DNA from: Oscillospiraceae bacterium | Lineage (GTDB): Bacteria; Bacillota; Clostridia; Oscillospirales; Oscillospiraceae | DNA: 45,106 bases | Assembly (NCBI GenBank): GCA_024697625.1 | Contig: JAILFJ010000030.1 | Location: 1-45,106, forward strand | Direction: 5' to 3' | Part shown: in pieces, positions 8,007-16,075 of the stretch | Numbering within the stretch: position 1 is the first letter of the stretch | Layout: the number at the start of each line of letters is the position of its first letter | Made by a program: the position numbers and the translations under genes | The notes under the pieces: generated by a model | Database searches by the model: none | Seen by the model: the letters and a program-made list of their open reading frames with translations, nothing else | Told to the model about the DNA's origin: nothing

Positions 8007-8870
8007 ATGCCTCTGAGCGGCCGGAATGTGATCGACCGGATACGGGAGGAGTACTACGGCCTGACGGCGGCGGAGAAAAAAACTGCCGACTACGTTCTTC
8101 GCAGCCCGCGGGAGAGCCAGTTCCTCTCCATCGCAGAGCTGGCGGACGAGAGCGGCGTAGCGGAGGCCACCGTGTCCCGCTTCTGCCGCAGGCTGGGCTA
8201 TCAGGGCTATCATGCCTTCAAGCTGGCCCTTGCCAACGCGACGGCGCGGCAGAGCAGCTCGACCGACGGACTGACCGGACAGATCCGGGAGGACGACAGT
8301 CTGGAAGACATGTGCCGAAAGCTGTATTCGGCGGACGTAACGGCGATCACGGAAACGCTGAACCTCATCAGACCTGAGCAGATCACCAGAGCGGTGCAGC
8401 TGCTCAGCGAGGCGGACAAGGTACTCTGCATGGGGCAGGGCGGCTCGATGGTTATGGCGCAGGAGACGGCACATCTCTTTTCCACCGTCAGCGGAAAATT
8501 CTTTGCTGTCAGCGACTCACATATGCAGACCATCGCGATCGCCAATATGACGGAACGGGACGTGCTGCTGTTTTTCTCCTATTCCGGGTCGACGAGAGAC
8601 CTGATCGAAGCGCTGACGGTTGCGCGGGAAAGGCACGCGAAGATCATCCTGGTTACGCGCTTTGCACGCTCTCCCGGCGGGGAGCTTGCCGACCTGGTGC
8701 TGAGCTGCGGTTCAGATGAGAGCCCTCTGCAGCTCAGTTCGGTCCCGGCCAAGATGGCACAGATGTTTCTGACGGATGTGCTGTTTTCGGAGTACTGCCG
8801 GAGAGATCTCGAAAACTGTCAGGCGGCCAGAGAGCGTGTTGCATCGGCGCTGATGGACAAGCATCTGTAG
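8007..8870 (+). CDS. MurR/RpiR-family transcriptional regulator (HTH + SIS)
   Basis: A 287-residue regulator. It has an N-terminal HTH_6 domain (residues about 1-77; LSIAELADESGVAEATVSRF is the helix-turn-helix) and a C-terminal SIS phosphosugar-binding domain (about 120-260, with MGQGGSMVMAQ and SYSGSTRDLIEA as sugar-phosphate loops). RpiR proteins commonly respond to phosphosugars such as GlcNAc-6-P or ManNAc-6-P. It lies 12 bases behind the epimerase gene, so it is autoregulated if it binds TGAAA-N5-TTTCA upstream. That palindrome also precedes the transporter operon, making this the probable local repressor of all three units. It ends with TAG, one of two TAG stops I noted among the window's genes. 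Family assignment is firm; ligand and operator are inferred. Confidence 0.9.
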   Translation: MPLSGRNVIDRIREEYYGLTAAEKKTADYVLRSPRESQFLSIAELADESGVAEATVSRFCRRLGYQGYHAFKLALANATARQSSSTDGLTGQIREDDSLEDMCRKLYSADVTAITETLNLIRPEQITRAVQLLSEADKVLCMGQGGSMVMAQETAHLFSTVSGKFFAVSDSHMQTIAIANMTERDVLLFFSYSGSTRDLIEALTVARERHAKIILVTRFARSPGGELADLVLSCGSDESPLQLSSVPAKMAQMFLTDVLFSEYCRRDLENCQAARERVASALMDKHL

Positions 8871-8930
8871 AGGAATGCCTCCGCCGTTGTGGCGATACGC
8901 TTCTCACAGGTTACTGATGTATGACTGCGG

Positions 8931-8977
8931 AAAAAGCAGAGCCTCTGTCGGAATGAAATCAACCGGCGAGGCTCTGC
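8931..8977 (-). terminator. Terminator of the CYTH-YczE unit
   Basis: On the minus strand a 10-bp stem GCAGAGCCTC...GAGGCTCTGC (8968-8977 with 8936-8945) is followed by TTTTT (8935-8931). It is placed just after the YczE stop and faces the converging rpiR end. Confidence 0.75.
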
Positions 8978-8981
8978 AGCT

Positions 8982-9641
8982 TTATGCTTTCAGGCGGCGA
9001 AGGACAGTGTTGACCAGTTTTTCGCTGATAGGGAGGAAGAACCCGGCAACAGGCCCGACGAGAAATGCACAGATCAGCGTACCTGCGCCGAAGGTCCCGC
9101 CGAGCAGCCAGCCGCCGACAACAAAACAGAGATCCACGATCATGCGCACGATACTGAACTTCTTATGGATTTTGTCGCTGATTACAATGGCGACAAGATC
9201 GTTGGGGCCTGTCCCGGCATCGGATTTGATCACCACCGTCATACCGAAGGCGAGGATCACACAGCCGAGAGCGAGAATCGGGATCCGGACAGGAAGCGGC
9301 AGAAGGGCCAGAGCCAGGGGAGACAGCAGCGCGGTGAAAAAATCGATGATCGGGCCGCCGCAGACCATGCAGATCACGGTTCCGATTTTGATATAGCTTC
9401 TGTCTGTCAGCAGAAGGACAAGAATAATCAGGAGACTGACGGCGATATGAATGCGGCCGTGCGTCAGAAAGCTCCAGCCTGAGAGCGAGGAAGAGGTGCG
9501 GAACAGCCCCTGAATCATGACATTGAAGGGATCGGAGCCGAGCTCAGTAAGCAGAAACAGAGTGACGCCCAGATGTGCAATGACAAGACCTGCAAAGAGG
9601 AGCAGTACTCTGATGGTCCATTCTTTGAGCGAGCGGTTCAT
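8982..9641 (-). CDS. YczE/YyaS/YitT-family membrane protein
   Basis: A 219-residue integral membrane protein with about five to six hydrophobic segments, starting MNRSLKEWTIRVLLLFAGL. It contains LGSDPFNVMIQGL and the repeat-like SDAGTGPNDLVAIVIS, features of the YczE/YyaS family. These are thought to be small transporters or membrane helpers of unknown substrate; B. subtilis YczE is linked to surfactin production. It overlaps the upstream CYTH gene by four bases, so the two are translated together. It sits within the sialic acid locus but on its own unit, and I see no operator-like palindrome immediately before it. Specific function unknown. Confidence 0.8.
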   Translation of the reverse strand: MNRSLKEWTIRVLLLFAGLVIAHLGVTLFLLTELGSDPFNVMIQGLFRTSSSLSGWSFLTHGRIHIAVSLLIILVLLLTDRSYIKIGTVICMVCGGPIIDFFTALLSPLALALLPLPVRIPILALGCVILAFGMTVVIKSDAGTGPNDLVAIVISDKIHKKFSIVRMIVDLCFVVGGWLLGGTFGAGTLICAFLVGPVAGFFLPISEKLVNTVLRRLKA

Positions 9642-10213
9642 ATCACACCTCCGGTTTTCGTCTCTGCTGCCCGGGAATTCTGCCGGGTTCTGCTGCCCTC
9701 CCGGGACTCCGCCTCTGACGGCGGGACAGAACGCGCGAGGGAAGAGTTGAGATAACGCCGATCTTCGGTGACTTCACGGATGACGGTGATCTCCGGAGGG
9801 ATCTCAAATACCTCGTCTTCGCTCTGAAGCTCACATTCCAGAGTGGCCTGGTCGGTCCAAAAGTCGTACAGATCGATCTCCAGCGTGTGGTCCGCAAAGG
9901 GGATACACCAGCGTGTCTTTCGGATTGGCAGACGTTCGGGGTCGGCCTGCTCCAGCAGCGCAGTGTACTCGCTTTCGCCGATCTCCTCTTCCAGCTCCAC
10001 ACGGGTCCGATCCGTGAGGGGCCGTTTGACCGATTTGAAGAAGACGGTCTGCCCTCCCTCGTACCATCTGCGAACACGGCGGGATTCCCCTTCTCCGGAC
10101 AGCAGATAGGTCTGTGTGATGTCAATCCGTCTGCTGCCGGGGAACTGAGCGAGCCAGTCCGTATCCGGGTAATATATCAGAAATTTCCTTTCGATTTCCA
10201 GAGGCATGTCCAT
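9638..10213 (-). CDS. CYTH-domain protein (triphosphate phosphohydrolase/adenylate cyclase fold)
   Basis: A 191-residue protein with the CYTH signature EIERKF at its N-terminus (ExExK) and alternating charged strands (RRVRRWYEGG, KSVKRPL, RVELEEEI) that line the triphosphate tunnel. The start at 10213 is chosen because AAAGGAG lies seven bases upstream; a longer frame to 10270 has no site. CYTH enzymes hydrolyse inorganic or thiamine triphosphate, or act as class IV cyclases. In Firmicutes, stand-alone CYTH proteins are mostly triphosphatases. The C-terminal 30 residues (VPPSEAESREGSRTRQN...) are low-complexity and unlike the domain. It overlaps the YczE gene. Substrate cannot be decided from sequence. 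Confidence 0.85.
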   Translation of the reverse strand: MDMPLEIERKFLIYYPDTDWLAQFPGSRRIDITQTYLLSGEGESRRVRRWYEGGQTVFFKSVKRPLTDRTRVELEEEIGESEYTALLEQADPERLPIRKTRWCIPFADHTLEIDLYDFWTDQATLECELQSEDEVFEIPPEITVIREVTEDRRYLNSSLARSVPPSEAESREGSRTRQNSRAAETKTGGVI

Positions 10214-10316
10214 TGTCCTGCTCCTTTCAGCGCTGCCCGGATGGAGACAATCCGGATCGATCTGAGCCATTATGAAGCCAATTCTACTAAAAAACCTGCC
10301 CGGATGTCAACAGAAA

Positions 10317-10366
10317 GCAAAATGACGGACTGACTGAAAATAATTTTCAGACACCCGTCATTTTGC
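10317..10366. repeat. Nested palindrome with RpiR-type operator core
   Basis: An outer 12-bp inverted repeat (GCAAAATGACGG at 10317-10328, CCGTCATTTTGC at 10355-10366) encloses a perfect palindrome CTGAAAATAATTTTCAG at 10334-10350. The inner one contains TGAAA-N5-TTTCA, the same core found at 6710-6724 and 10428-10442. It may act as an upstream operator for the transporter operon and for the divergent CYTH gene. Confidence 0.7.
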
Positions 10367-10398
10367 ATAGAACAGAAGGAGCGTTTTTGTTCATATCG

Positions 10399-10443
10399 TA
10401 AAATTTTCTTTCAGAAAGGATGGTTATTGAAATTTTCTTTCAA
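10399..10443 (+). promoter_or_regulatory. Tandem RpiR-type operators before the transporter operon
   Basis: TTGAAA-TTTTC-TTTCAA at 10427-10443 is a clean palindrome ending seven bases before the -35. A degenerate partner, TAAAA-TTTTC-TTTCA, lies at 10399-10413, 29 bp upstream (about three helical turns). The shared TTTTC spacers suggest the two arose by duplication. Confidence 0.7.
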
Positions 10444-10450
10444 ATACTTA

Positions 10451-10479
10451 TTGACAAGAGCTCATTTGTCGGGTAGAAT
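10451..10479 (+). promoter_or_regulatory. Promoter of the binding protein-permease-nanA operon
   Basis: TTGACA at 10451-10456, a 17-bp spacer and TAGAAT at 10474-10479 form a near-consensus promoter. Transcription would begin near 10486, giving a leader of about 125 nt. The leader holds a small hairpin around TTCACGCC/GGCGTG at 10551-10569 before the AAGGAGG ribosome site. Confidence 0.75.
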
Positions 10480-10612
10480 CGGAAGCAGGAGACCGGTGAA
10501 GGGAAGCCAGATTTCCAAAAGGACCGGTTGAGTGCTGTGGGGAGGGTTATTTCACGCCGTGAAGGCGTGTGATAATAAAGAATTCAACAAAAATCATCTA
10601 AGGAGGAACACC

Positions 10613-11917
10613 ATGAAAAAGAGACTCGCACTTCTGCTTGCGCTGGTCATGATCGTTGCGCTGGCTGTCCCCGTGACCGCATCCGCAGAGCCGGCCACAG
10701 AGATTACCCTTTGGACCTATCCGATCGGCAACTGGGGCGATGAAGCCACCGTCAAGGCGCTGACAGATGCATTCACTGCCGAGACCGGGATTGCCGTGAA
10801 GGTTGAGTACCTCACCTATGCAGACGGCGACGACAAGGTCAACACCGCCATTACCGCCAAGCAGGCTCCCGACCTGATCATGGAAGGACCGGAGCGTCTG
10901 GTCTCCAACTGGGGCGCCAATGGCTACATGGTCGACATCAGCGATCTGTTCGACGATACCGACAAGGCCGAGATCAACGCTGCTGCGCTGAAGGCCTGCT
11001 TTGCTCCCGACGGAGCTGCCTATGAGTATCCGCTGGTCATGACCGCACACTGCATGGCGGTCAATGTCAAGGCTCTTGAGGAAGCCGGCGTGAAGGATCT
11101 CGTCGATCTTGAGAACCACACCTGGACCACCGAGCAGTTCTTTGAAGTTGTCAAAGCTCTCAATGAGACCTACGGCCTTGTGGGCGCTGTCTACTGCAAC
11201 GGCCAGGGCGGCGACCAGGGCACCCGCGCTCTCGTGAACAACCTCTACGGAGGCACCTTCACCAACGAAGAGCACACAGCCTATACCTGGGACAATGACA
11301 AGAACATCGAAGCCCTCAAGGCCCTCTACGATGTGGAAGGCATTGACTTTGACCCCTCCATTGTCGGCGGCGATGAGATTGCAAACTTCTATAACGGCAT
11401 CTTCAAGATGGCCTTCTGCTGGAACATTGCTCAGCAGCTGAACCCAAATTCCGCCGGAACCGGCGCGGGACTCACGATGAGCGGCGACGAGATCGCCTTC
11501 ATGGCCTTCCCGTCCGAGGACGGTGTTGCCAGCCTCCAGGGCGGTATCTGGGGCTTCGGTGTGTTCAACAACGGCGATGATGCCCGGATCGAAGCGGCAA
11601 AGACCTTCATCAAGTACATGTGCGACAGCGAGCACACCGCAGACGCAGTCCGTGCTTCCAACTTCTTTGCAGCGCGTTCCGCCGCAGAGGGCGCTGACCT
11701 CTCCGGCGTCTGGGCGGACAACGAGATCATGAACGAATACACCAAACTGATGCCGATGCTGGGCGACTACTATCAGGTCACCAAGGGCTGGGCCTCTGCC
11801 CGTACCGCATGGTGGAACATGCTTCAGCAGGTCGGTGCCGGCGACGGCAGCGTGGAATCCATCTCTGCTGCTGTTGCGGAATTCTGCGGCCAGGCGAATG
11901 CCGCTGCCGCGGGCTGA
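10613..11917 (+). CDS. Carbohydrate ABC transporter substrate-binding protein (family 1), no lipobox
   Basis: The extracellular sugar-capturing subunit of an ABC importer, 434 residues. The start at 10613 is fixed by TAAGGAGG at 10599-10607. The signal peptide MKKRLALLLALVMIVALAVP ends near TASA-EPA. The mature protein starts with the family-1 strand ITLWTYPIGNWGD and has PDLIMEGPERLVSNW and C-terminal tryptophan-rich regions typical of oligosaccharide binders. Unlike most Gram-positive binding proteins, there is no cysteine at the cleavage site, so lipid anchoring is not evident. A GC-rich hairpin separates it from two permease genes. Together with nanA and nagA the likely cargo is sialic acid or a related amino sugar; that is inference. 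Confidence 0.9.
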   Translation: MKKRLALLLALVMIVALAVPVTASAEPATEITLWTYPIGNWGDEATVKALTDAFTAETGIAVKVEYLTYADGDDKVNTAITAKQAPDLIMEGPERLVSNWGANGYMVDISDLFDDTDKAEINAAALKACFAPDGAAYEYPLVMTAHCMAVNVKALEEAGVKDLVDLENHTWTTEQFFEVVKALNETYGLVGAVYCNGQGGDQGTRALVNNLYGGTFTNEEHTAYTWDNDKNIEALKALYDVEGIDFDPSIVGGDEIANFYNGIFKMAFCWNIAQQLNPNSAGTGAGLTMSGDEIAFMAFPSEDGVASLQGGIWGFGVFNNGDDARIEAAKTFIKYMCDSEHTADAVRASNFFAARSAAEGADLSGVWADNEIMNEYTKLMPMLGDYYQVTKGWASARTAWWNMLQQVGAGDGSVESISAAVAEFCGQANAAAAG

Positions 11918-11954
11918 ACTCCCTGAAAACTGAACCTGTCAGATAGCGGGTTGC

Positions 11955-11986
11955 GCACCCCCTGCCGCATGCGCGGCAGGGGGTGC
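11955..11986 (+). repeat. GC-rich stem-loop between binding-protein and permease genes
   Basis: A perfect 14-bp stem (GCACCCCCTGCCGC at 11955-11968, mirrored at 11973-11986) with loop ATGC and no T run follows. Hairpins in this position, as in malE-malF, protect the upstream message and keep the binding protein in excess over the permeases. That role is inferred. Confidence 0.75.
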
Positions 11987-12051
11987 TGTCTACAGCTGCC
12001 TGTGAGACCACGGAAAGGGCGGCATTTTTACTGACTGTGAGGTGCATGCGA

Positions 12052-12948
12052 ATGACCCAAACCATGAGCCCGGCGCTGCGGCGCAGAGAGACCGTCTCCG
12101 GTTACCTCTTTCTGCTGCCAAGCCTGGTCTTCTTCGTCGGATTTGTCGTCGTACCGATGGTGATGTGCGTGATCACCAGCTTCTTCGACGCAAACATGAA
12201 TGCGAATACGCCTGATGTGTTCGTCGGGCTTGCAAACTATAAAGAGCTCTGGCAGGACAAAGTGTTTCTTAAAGCACTCAGAAACACGTTTATTATTGTC
12301 ATTGTCAGTGTCCCGGTGGTGTGCATCTTCTCCCTCTGGGTTGCCTCGGCGATCTATCAGATGAAGGAAGCGGCGCTGAGCTTCTACCGTGTGGTTTTCT
12401 ATCTGCCGGTGGTAACCGGTTCGGTAGCGGTCACGGTGGTATGGAAGTGGATGTACAACAACTATTACGGCATCTTCAACTATCTGCTGAAGGGTGCCGG
12501 GCTGATCTCAAAGAACATCAACTGGCTCGGCGATCCCAAATATGCCCTAGGCTGTATCATTATCATCCTGCTCACGACTTCGGTCGGCCAGCCCATCGTC
12601 CTCTATGTCTCAGCGCTCTCCAACGTGGACACCACGCTGGTGGAGGCGGCGGAAGTGGACGGTGCGACAAACCTCCAGGTCTTCTGGAAAATCAAATGGC
12701 CTCAGATCATGCCGACCACGTTGTATATCCTGATCATCACCACCATCAACTCCTTCCAGTGCTTTGCGCTGATTCAGCTGCTGACCAGCGGCGGACCGAA
12801 TTATGCAACAGAGACGGTCATGTACTATATCTACTACACAGCGTTCAAGCTGTATCGCTTTGGTTACGGCAACGCGATGGGTGTGGTGCTGGCGATCTTT
12901 ATTGCAGTGCTGAGCGCTGTTCAGTTCCGGCTGGCGAAAGAAAGCTGA
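12052..12948 (+). CDS. Carbohydrate ABC transporter permease (MalF/UgpA type)
   Basis: The first membrane subunit of the importer, 298 residues with six transmembrane segments. The first, SGYLFLLPSLVFFVGFVVVP, is typical of UgpA-like permeases. The EAA loop that docks the ATPase reads EAAEVDGATNLQVFWKIKWP (about residues 200-219). I favour ATG 12052 because GAGG at 12039-12042 is nine bases upstream; ATG 12046 is too close to it, and the frame is open back to 11983. It is 11 bases from the next permease. No ATP-binding subunit gene is in the window, so a shared MsmK-like ATPase elsewhere is expected. Confidence 0.92.
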   Translation: MTQTMSPALRRRETVSGYLFLLPSLVFFVGFVVVPMVMCVITSFFDANMNANTPDVFVGLANYKELWQDKVFLKALRNTFIIVIVSVPVVCIFSLWVASAIYQMKEAALSFYRVVFYLPVVTGSVAVTVVWKWMYNNYYGIFNYLLKGAGLISKNINWLGDPKYALGCIIIILLTTSVGQPIVLYVSALSNVDTTLVEAAEVDGATNLQVFWKIKWPQIMPTTLYILIITTINSFQCFALIQLLTSGGPNYATETVMYYIYYTAFKLYRFGYGNAMGVVLAIFIAVLSAVQFRLAKES

Positions 12949-12959
12949 GGTGAGGGAAT

Positions 12960-13847
12960 ATGACAAGTAAAGACAACGGAAAGAGCATGGCCTACCGCGT
13001 GTTCTCCATCGTGGTACTGATCATCCTCGCATTTCTGTTTATCTTCCCGCTTTACTGGATTCTCACCGGCGCATTGAAGACCCCGGCTGCGATCAACTCG
13101 CCGAAGCCTGCCTGGTGGCCGCAGGAGTTCACTCTGCGCAACTTCCAGGTCCTGTTCTCCAAGCGCAGTGCGCCGCTGTTTCAGTTCGGCTCGGTGACCG
13201 GACCGACCGGTCCCGCGGCAATCCGCTGGATGATCAACACCGTGTTCATGGCCGTAATGGCGATGATCCTCACCTGCATCACCGCTGCGATGGCGGGTTA
13301 TGCACTGGCAAAAAAGCGCTTTATCGGCAGATACCTGATTTTCAGCCTGATTGTCGCTGCGATGGCACTGCCAAAGCAGGTCATCCTCATCCCGTTGATC
13401 CGGGAAATGAGTTCGCTGGGCCTCTATGACAATATCTGGGCCGTCATCCTCCCGACGGTAGGCTGGCCTTTCGGTGTCTTCCTGATGAAGCAGTTTTCGG
13501 AGGGAATCCCCGGCGAGATGCTGGAGGCGGCGCGAATCGACGGGGCGAGCGAGCTGGGAACCTTTACCAATATTGTGATTCCAATGATAAAGCCGGGTAT
13601 CGGCGCACTGGCAATCTTCACCTTCATTAACAGCTGGAACGACTATTTCATGCAGCTCATCATGCTGACCAGCAGCAGCAATCTGACCATCTCTCTCGGC
13701 ATTGCAACGATGCAGGCTGAGAACTCCACGGACTACGGCCTGATCATGGCCGGAGCTGCGCTGGCGGCGGTTCCCATTATCATCGTGTTTCTGATCTTCC
13801 AGAAGTATTTCACCAAGGGCATCACGATGGGTGCTGTCAAAGGTTAA
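12960..13847 (+). CDS. Carbohydrate ABC transporter permease (MalG/UgpE type)
   Basis: The second membrane subunit, 295 residues and six transmembrane segments. It starts with VFSIVVLIILAFLFIFPLYW followed by the LTGALKTPAAI periplasmic turn usual for UgpE/MalG proteins. Its EAA loop is EAARIDGASELGTFTNIVIP around residues 188-207. GAGGTGAGG precedes the start by a few bases, and nanA begins 15 bases after its stop, so transport and the first catabolic step are in one message. The substrate assignment rests on this linkage rather than on permease sequence. Confidence 0.92.
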   Translation: MTSKDNGKSMAYRVFSIVVLIILAFLFIFPLYWILTGALKTPAAINSPKPAWWPQEFTLRNFQVLFSKRSAPLFQFGSVTGPTGPAAIRWMINTVFMAVMAMILTCITAAMAGYALAKKRFIGRYLIFSLIVAAMALPKQVILIPLIREMSSLGLYDNIWAVILPTVGWPFGVFLMKQFSEGIPGEMLEAARIDGASELGTFTNIVIPMIKPGIGALAIFTFINSWNDYFMQLIMLTSSSNLTISLGIATMQAENSTDYGLIMAGAALAAVPIIIVFLIFQKYFTKGITMGAVKG

Positions 13848-13862
13848 GAAAGGGAAAAGAGA

Positions 13863-14774
13863 ATGAAACAGGAACTGAACAAATACCGGGGAATTTTCCC
13901 TGCGTTCTACGCGTGCTATGATGAAGCCGGGGCAGTTTCGCCGGAAAGTGTTCGGGCACTGACCGAATACCTGATCGGGAAAGGTGTCCAGGGACTTTAT
14001 GTCGGCGGCTCTTCCGGTGAGTGCATCTATCAGTCCGTTGCCGAGCGGAAGCTGGTGCTGGAAAACGTAATGGCAGTTGCGAGAGGGAAGCTTGTGATCA
14101 TCGCCCATGTCGCCTGCAACAATACTGCGGACAGCATGGAGCTTGCCGCCCACGCCGAGAGTCTGGGCGTGGATGCGATTGCGGCAATCCCGCCGATCTA
14201 TTTCCATCTTCCGGACCGTGCGATGGCACGGTACTGGAACGATATCTCCTCCGCGGCACCGAATACCGATTTCGTCATCTATAATATTCCTCAGCTCGCC
14301 GGCGTGGCGCTGAACAGCAGCCTGCTGCGTACGATGCTGAAGAATCCGAAGGTCATCGGAGTCAAGAATTCCTCCATGCCGGTACAGGATATCGAGATGT
14401 GGCGGGACGAGGGCGCCATCGTCTTCAACGGTCCGGACGAACAGCTGCTCTCCGGACTTGTGGCGGGTGCAATCGGCGGAATCGGTGGGACCTACGGCGC
14501 CATGCCGGAGCTCTATTTAAAAATATACGAGCTCGTACAGGCAGGAAAAATTGCCGAGGCACGGGAGATTCAGGATGCCTGCTGCCAGATCATCTACAAA
14601 ATGTGCTCCGGCCAGGGCAATATGTACGGTATAATCAAGGCGATTATCCGTGAGCTGGGCGGCCCGGATGCGGGCGGTGTCCGTGCTCCGCTCTATCCGC
14701 TGCAGGAAGAGGATTACCCGATCGCCCGCGAAACAGCAAAGGAAGTTGCAGGACTGATCGCGAAGTTCTGCTGA
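13863..14774 (+). CDS. nanA: N-acetylneuraminate lyase-like aldolase (DapA superfamily)
   Basis: NanA cleaves N-acetylneuraminate to pyruvate and N-acetylmannosamine through a lysine Schiff base. The 303-residue (beta/alpha)8 barrel shows the pyruvate-binding GGSSGE loop, catalytic Tyr140 in IYNIPQLAG and Schiff-base Lys168 in IGVKNSS, very near the positions in E. coli NanA (Tyr137, Lys165). The superfamily also contains dihydrodipicolinate synthase and other aldolases. The neighbours AGE epimerase, ROK kinase and nagA favour the sialic acid lyase. It follows the permease genes by 15 bases with an AAAGGGAAAAGAG site. A hairpin with T run separates it from nagA. Confidence 0.85.
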   Translation: MKQELNKYRGIFPAFYACYDEAGAVSPESVRALTEYLIGKGVQGLYVGGSSGECIYQSVAERKLVLENVMAVARGKLVIIAHVACNNTADSMELAAHAESLGVDAIAAIPPIYFHLPDRAMARYWNDISSAAPNTDFVIYNIPQLAGVALNSSLLRTMLKNPKVIGVKNSSMPVQDIEMWRDEGAIVFNGPDEQLLSGLVAGAIGGIGGTYGAMPELYLKIYELVQAGKIAEAREIQDACCQIIYKMCSGQGNMYGIIKAIIRELGGPDAGGVRAPLYPLQEEDYPIARETAKEVAGLIAKFC

Positions 14775-14835
14775 AACCGGGACCGCAGCGGCAGAGCCGG
14801 ATGAATCTGCCGCGAAACCCGGAACGCAGCGAAAT

Positions 14836-14868
14836 AAGAAATGGCCTGCATCCCAGGCCATTTCTTTT
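14836..14868 (+). terminator. Rho-independent terminator/attenuator between nanA and nagA
   Basis: A 13-bp stem (AAGAAATGGCCTG at 14836-14848, CAGGCCATTTCTT at 14854-14866) with a CATCC loop runs into TTTT. It lies only about 20 bases before the nagA start, so nagA is probably made at a lower level by read-through. Confidence 0.8.
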
Positions 14869-14884
14869 GACAGGGAGAATACGT

Positions 14885-16015
14885 ATGCGATTTTACAATG
14901 CGAATGTATTTCTTGGAGAGCATTTTATCAAAGGTTCTTTCTGTGTGGAGAACGGGCTGTTCACAGAGATTCTGCCGGGAAATCCATCTGCAGGAGAAGG
15001 AGTCGACGTCAACGGCCTTGACGTGATTCCCGGACTGATTGATATCCATACCCACGGTAATTCCGGAGCGGACTTCTCAGACGGCGATTACGAAGGGCTT
15101 GTGCGCATGGCCCGCTTCCTGGCACAAAACGGGATCACATCCTTTGCACCCGCTTCCATGACACTTCCCTACGAGGTGCTGGTAAAAGCCTTTCTCACGG
15201 CTGTGCGTCTGAACAGAGAGCGGCCGGCCGGCTGCGCAAACCTCCGGGGTATCAACATGGAGGGGCCTTTCTTCTCGGAAAAGAAGAAAGGAGCACAGAA
15301 CGCCGCCTATCTGCGCAATCCGGACTGGGAAGCTTTTGAGAAGCTGTATGAGGTCTCTGAAGGGCTGATCCGGATTGTCGACTTGGCACCGGAACTGGAG
15401 GGCGCGGTCGAGTTTACGGAGAAGGCAGCCAAGAAATGCACGGTATCGGTAGCGCACACAGATGCAGACTATGAGGAAGCGGGCGCAGCGTTCCGCGCGG
15501 GCGCGACCCATGTGACGCACCTGTTCAATGCGATGCCCCCCATCCATCACCGGAAGCCCGGCGTCATCGGGGCAGCAGCGGAGCAGGAGAACGTCTTTGC
15601 AGAGCTGATCTGTGACGGGCAGCATATCCATCCGAGTACCGTGCGCATGGCCTTCCGGCTCTTCCCGGGACGGATCTGTCTGATCTCGGATTCGCTGCGA
15701 TGCTGCGGAATGCCGGACGGAAAGTATATGCTCGGCGGACAGGAAGTCTTTCTGCGGGACGGAATTGCACGGTTGGAGGACGGAACCATTGCGGGCTCCG
15801 CGGCAACCCTGCTTCAGTGTCTGCAGCGCGCGGTCAGCTTCGGCATCCCGAAGGAAGAGGCGATTCTCTCCGCAACGTGCAACCCCGCAAAACAGATCGG
15901 ATGCGCAGACAGAGTGGGTTCCATTGCAGTCGGCAAAAAGGCGGATTTTCTGATCTGCGACAGAGAGCTCAACCTGAAAGCAGTTTTCATGAACGGGAGA
16001 CGGCTGGAGGGATAA
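14885..16015 (+). CDS. nagA: N-acetylglucosamine-6-phosphate deacetylase
   Basis: NagA removes acetate from GlcNAc-6-phosphate to give GlcN-6-phosphate, joining amino-sugar and glycolytic metabolism once NagB acts. The 376-residue amidohydrolase has metal site motif HTHGN (His55, His57), the metal ligand Glu126 in NMEGPFFSEKKKGAQN, VAHTDADYEEA, the substrate loop THLFNAMPP and the catalytic Asp in LISDSL. The start at 14885 follows an AGGGAG site; the open frame extends to 14801 but would overlap the terminator. It closes the transporter operon. NagB is not in this window. Family and function are firm. Confidence 0.93.
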   Translation: MRFYNANVFLGEHFIKGSFCVENGLFTEILPGNPSAGEGVDVNGLDVIPGLIDIHTHGNSGADFSDGDYEGLVRMARFLAQNGITSFAPASMTLPYEVLVKAFLTAVRLNRERPAGCANLRGINMEGPFFSEKKKGAQNAAYLRNPDWEAFEKLYEVSEGLIRIVDLAPELEGAVEFTEKAAKKCTVSVAHTDADYEEAGAAFRAGATHVTHLFNAMPPIHHRKPGVIGAAAEQENVFAELICDGQHIHPSTVRMAFRLFPGRICLISDSLRCCGMPDGKYMLGGQEVFLRDGIARLEDGTIAGSAATLLQCLQRAVSFGIPKEEAILSATCNPAKQIGCADRVGSIAVGKKADFLICDRELNLKAVFMNGRRLEG

Positions 16016-16075
16016 GCCCGATCCGCAGACAGAAGCCGGCAGAAACGCCGTACCGGTACAACAGACAAATGAGCG

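Noticed and set aside
6753-8474. 573-codon open frame on the minus strand opposite the epimerase and rpiR
   Set aside because: The product is rich in His, Arg and Val without domain features; both plus-strand genes are clear family members with ribosome sites.
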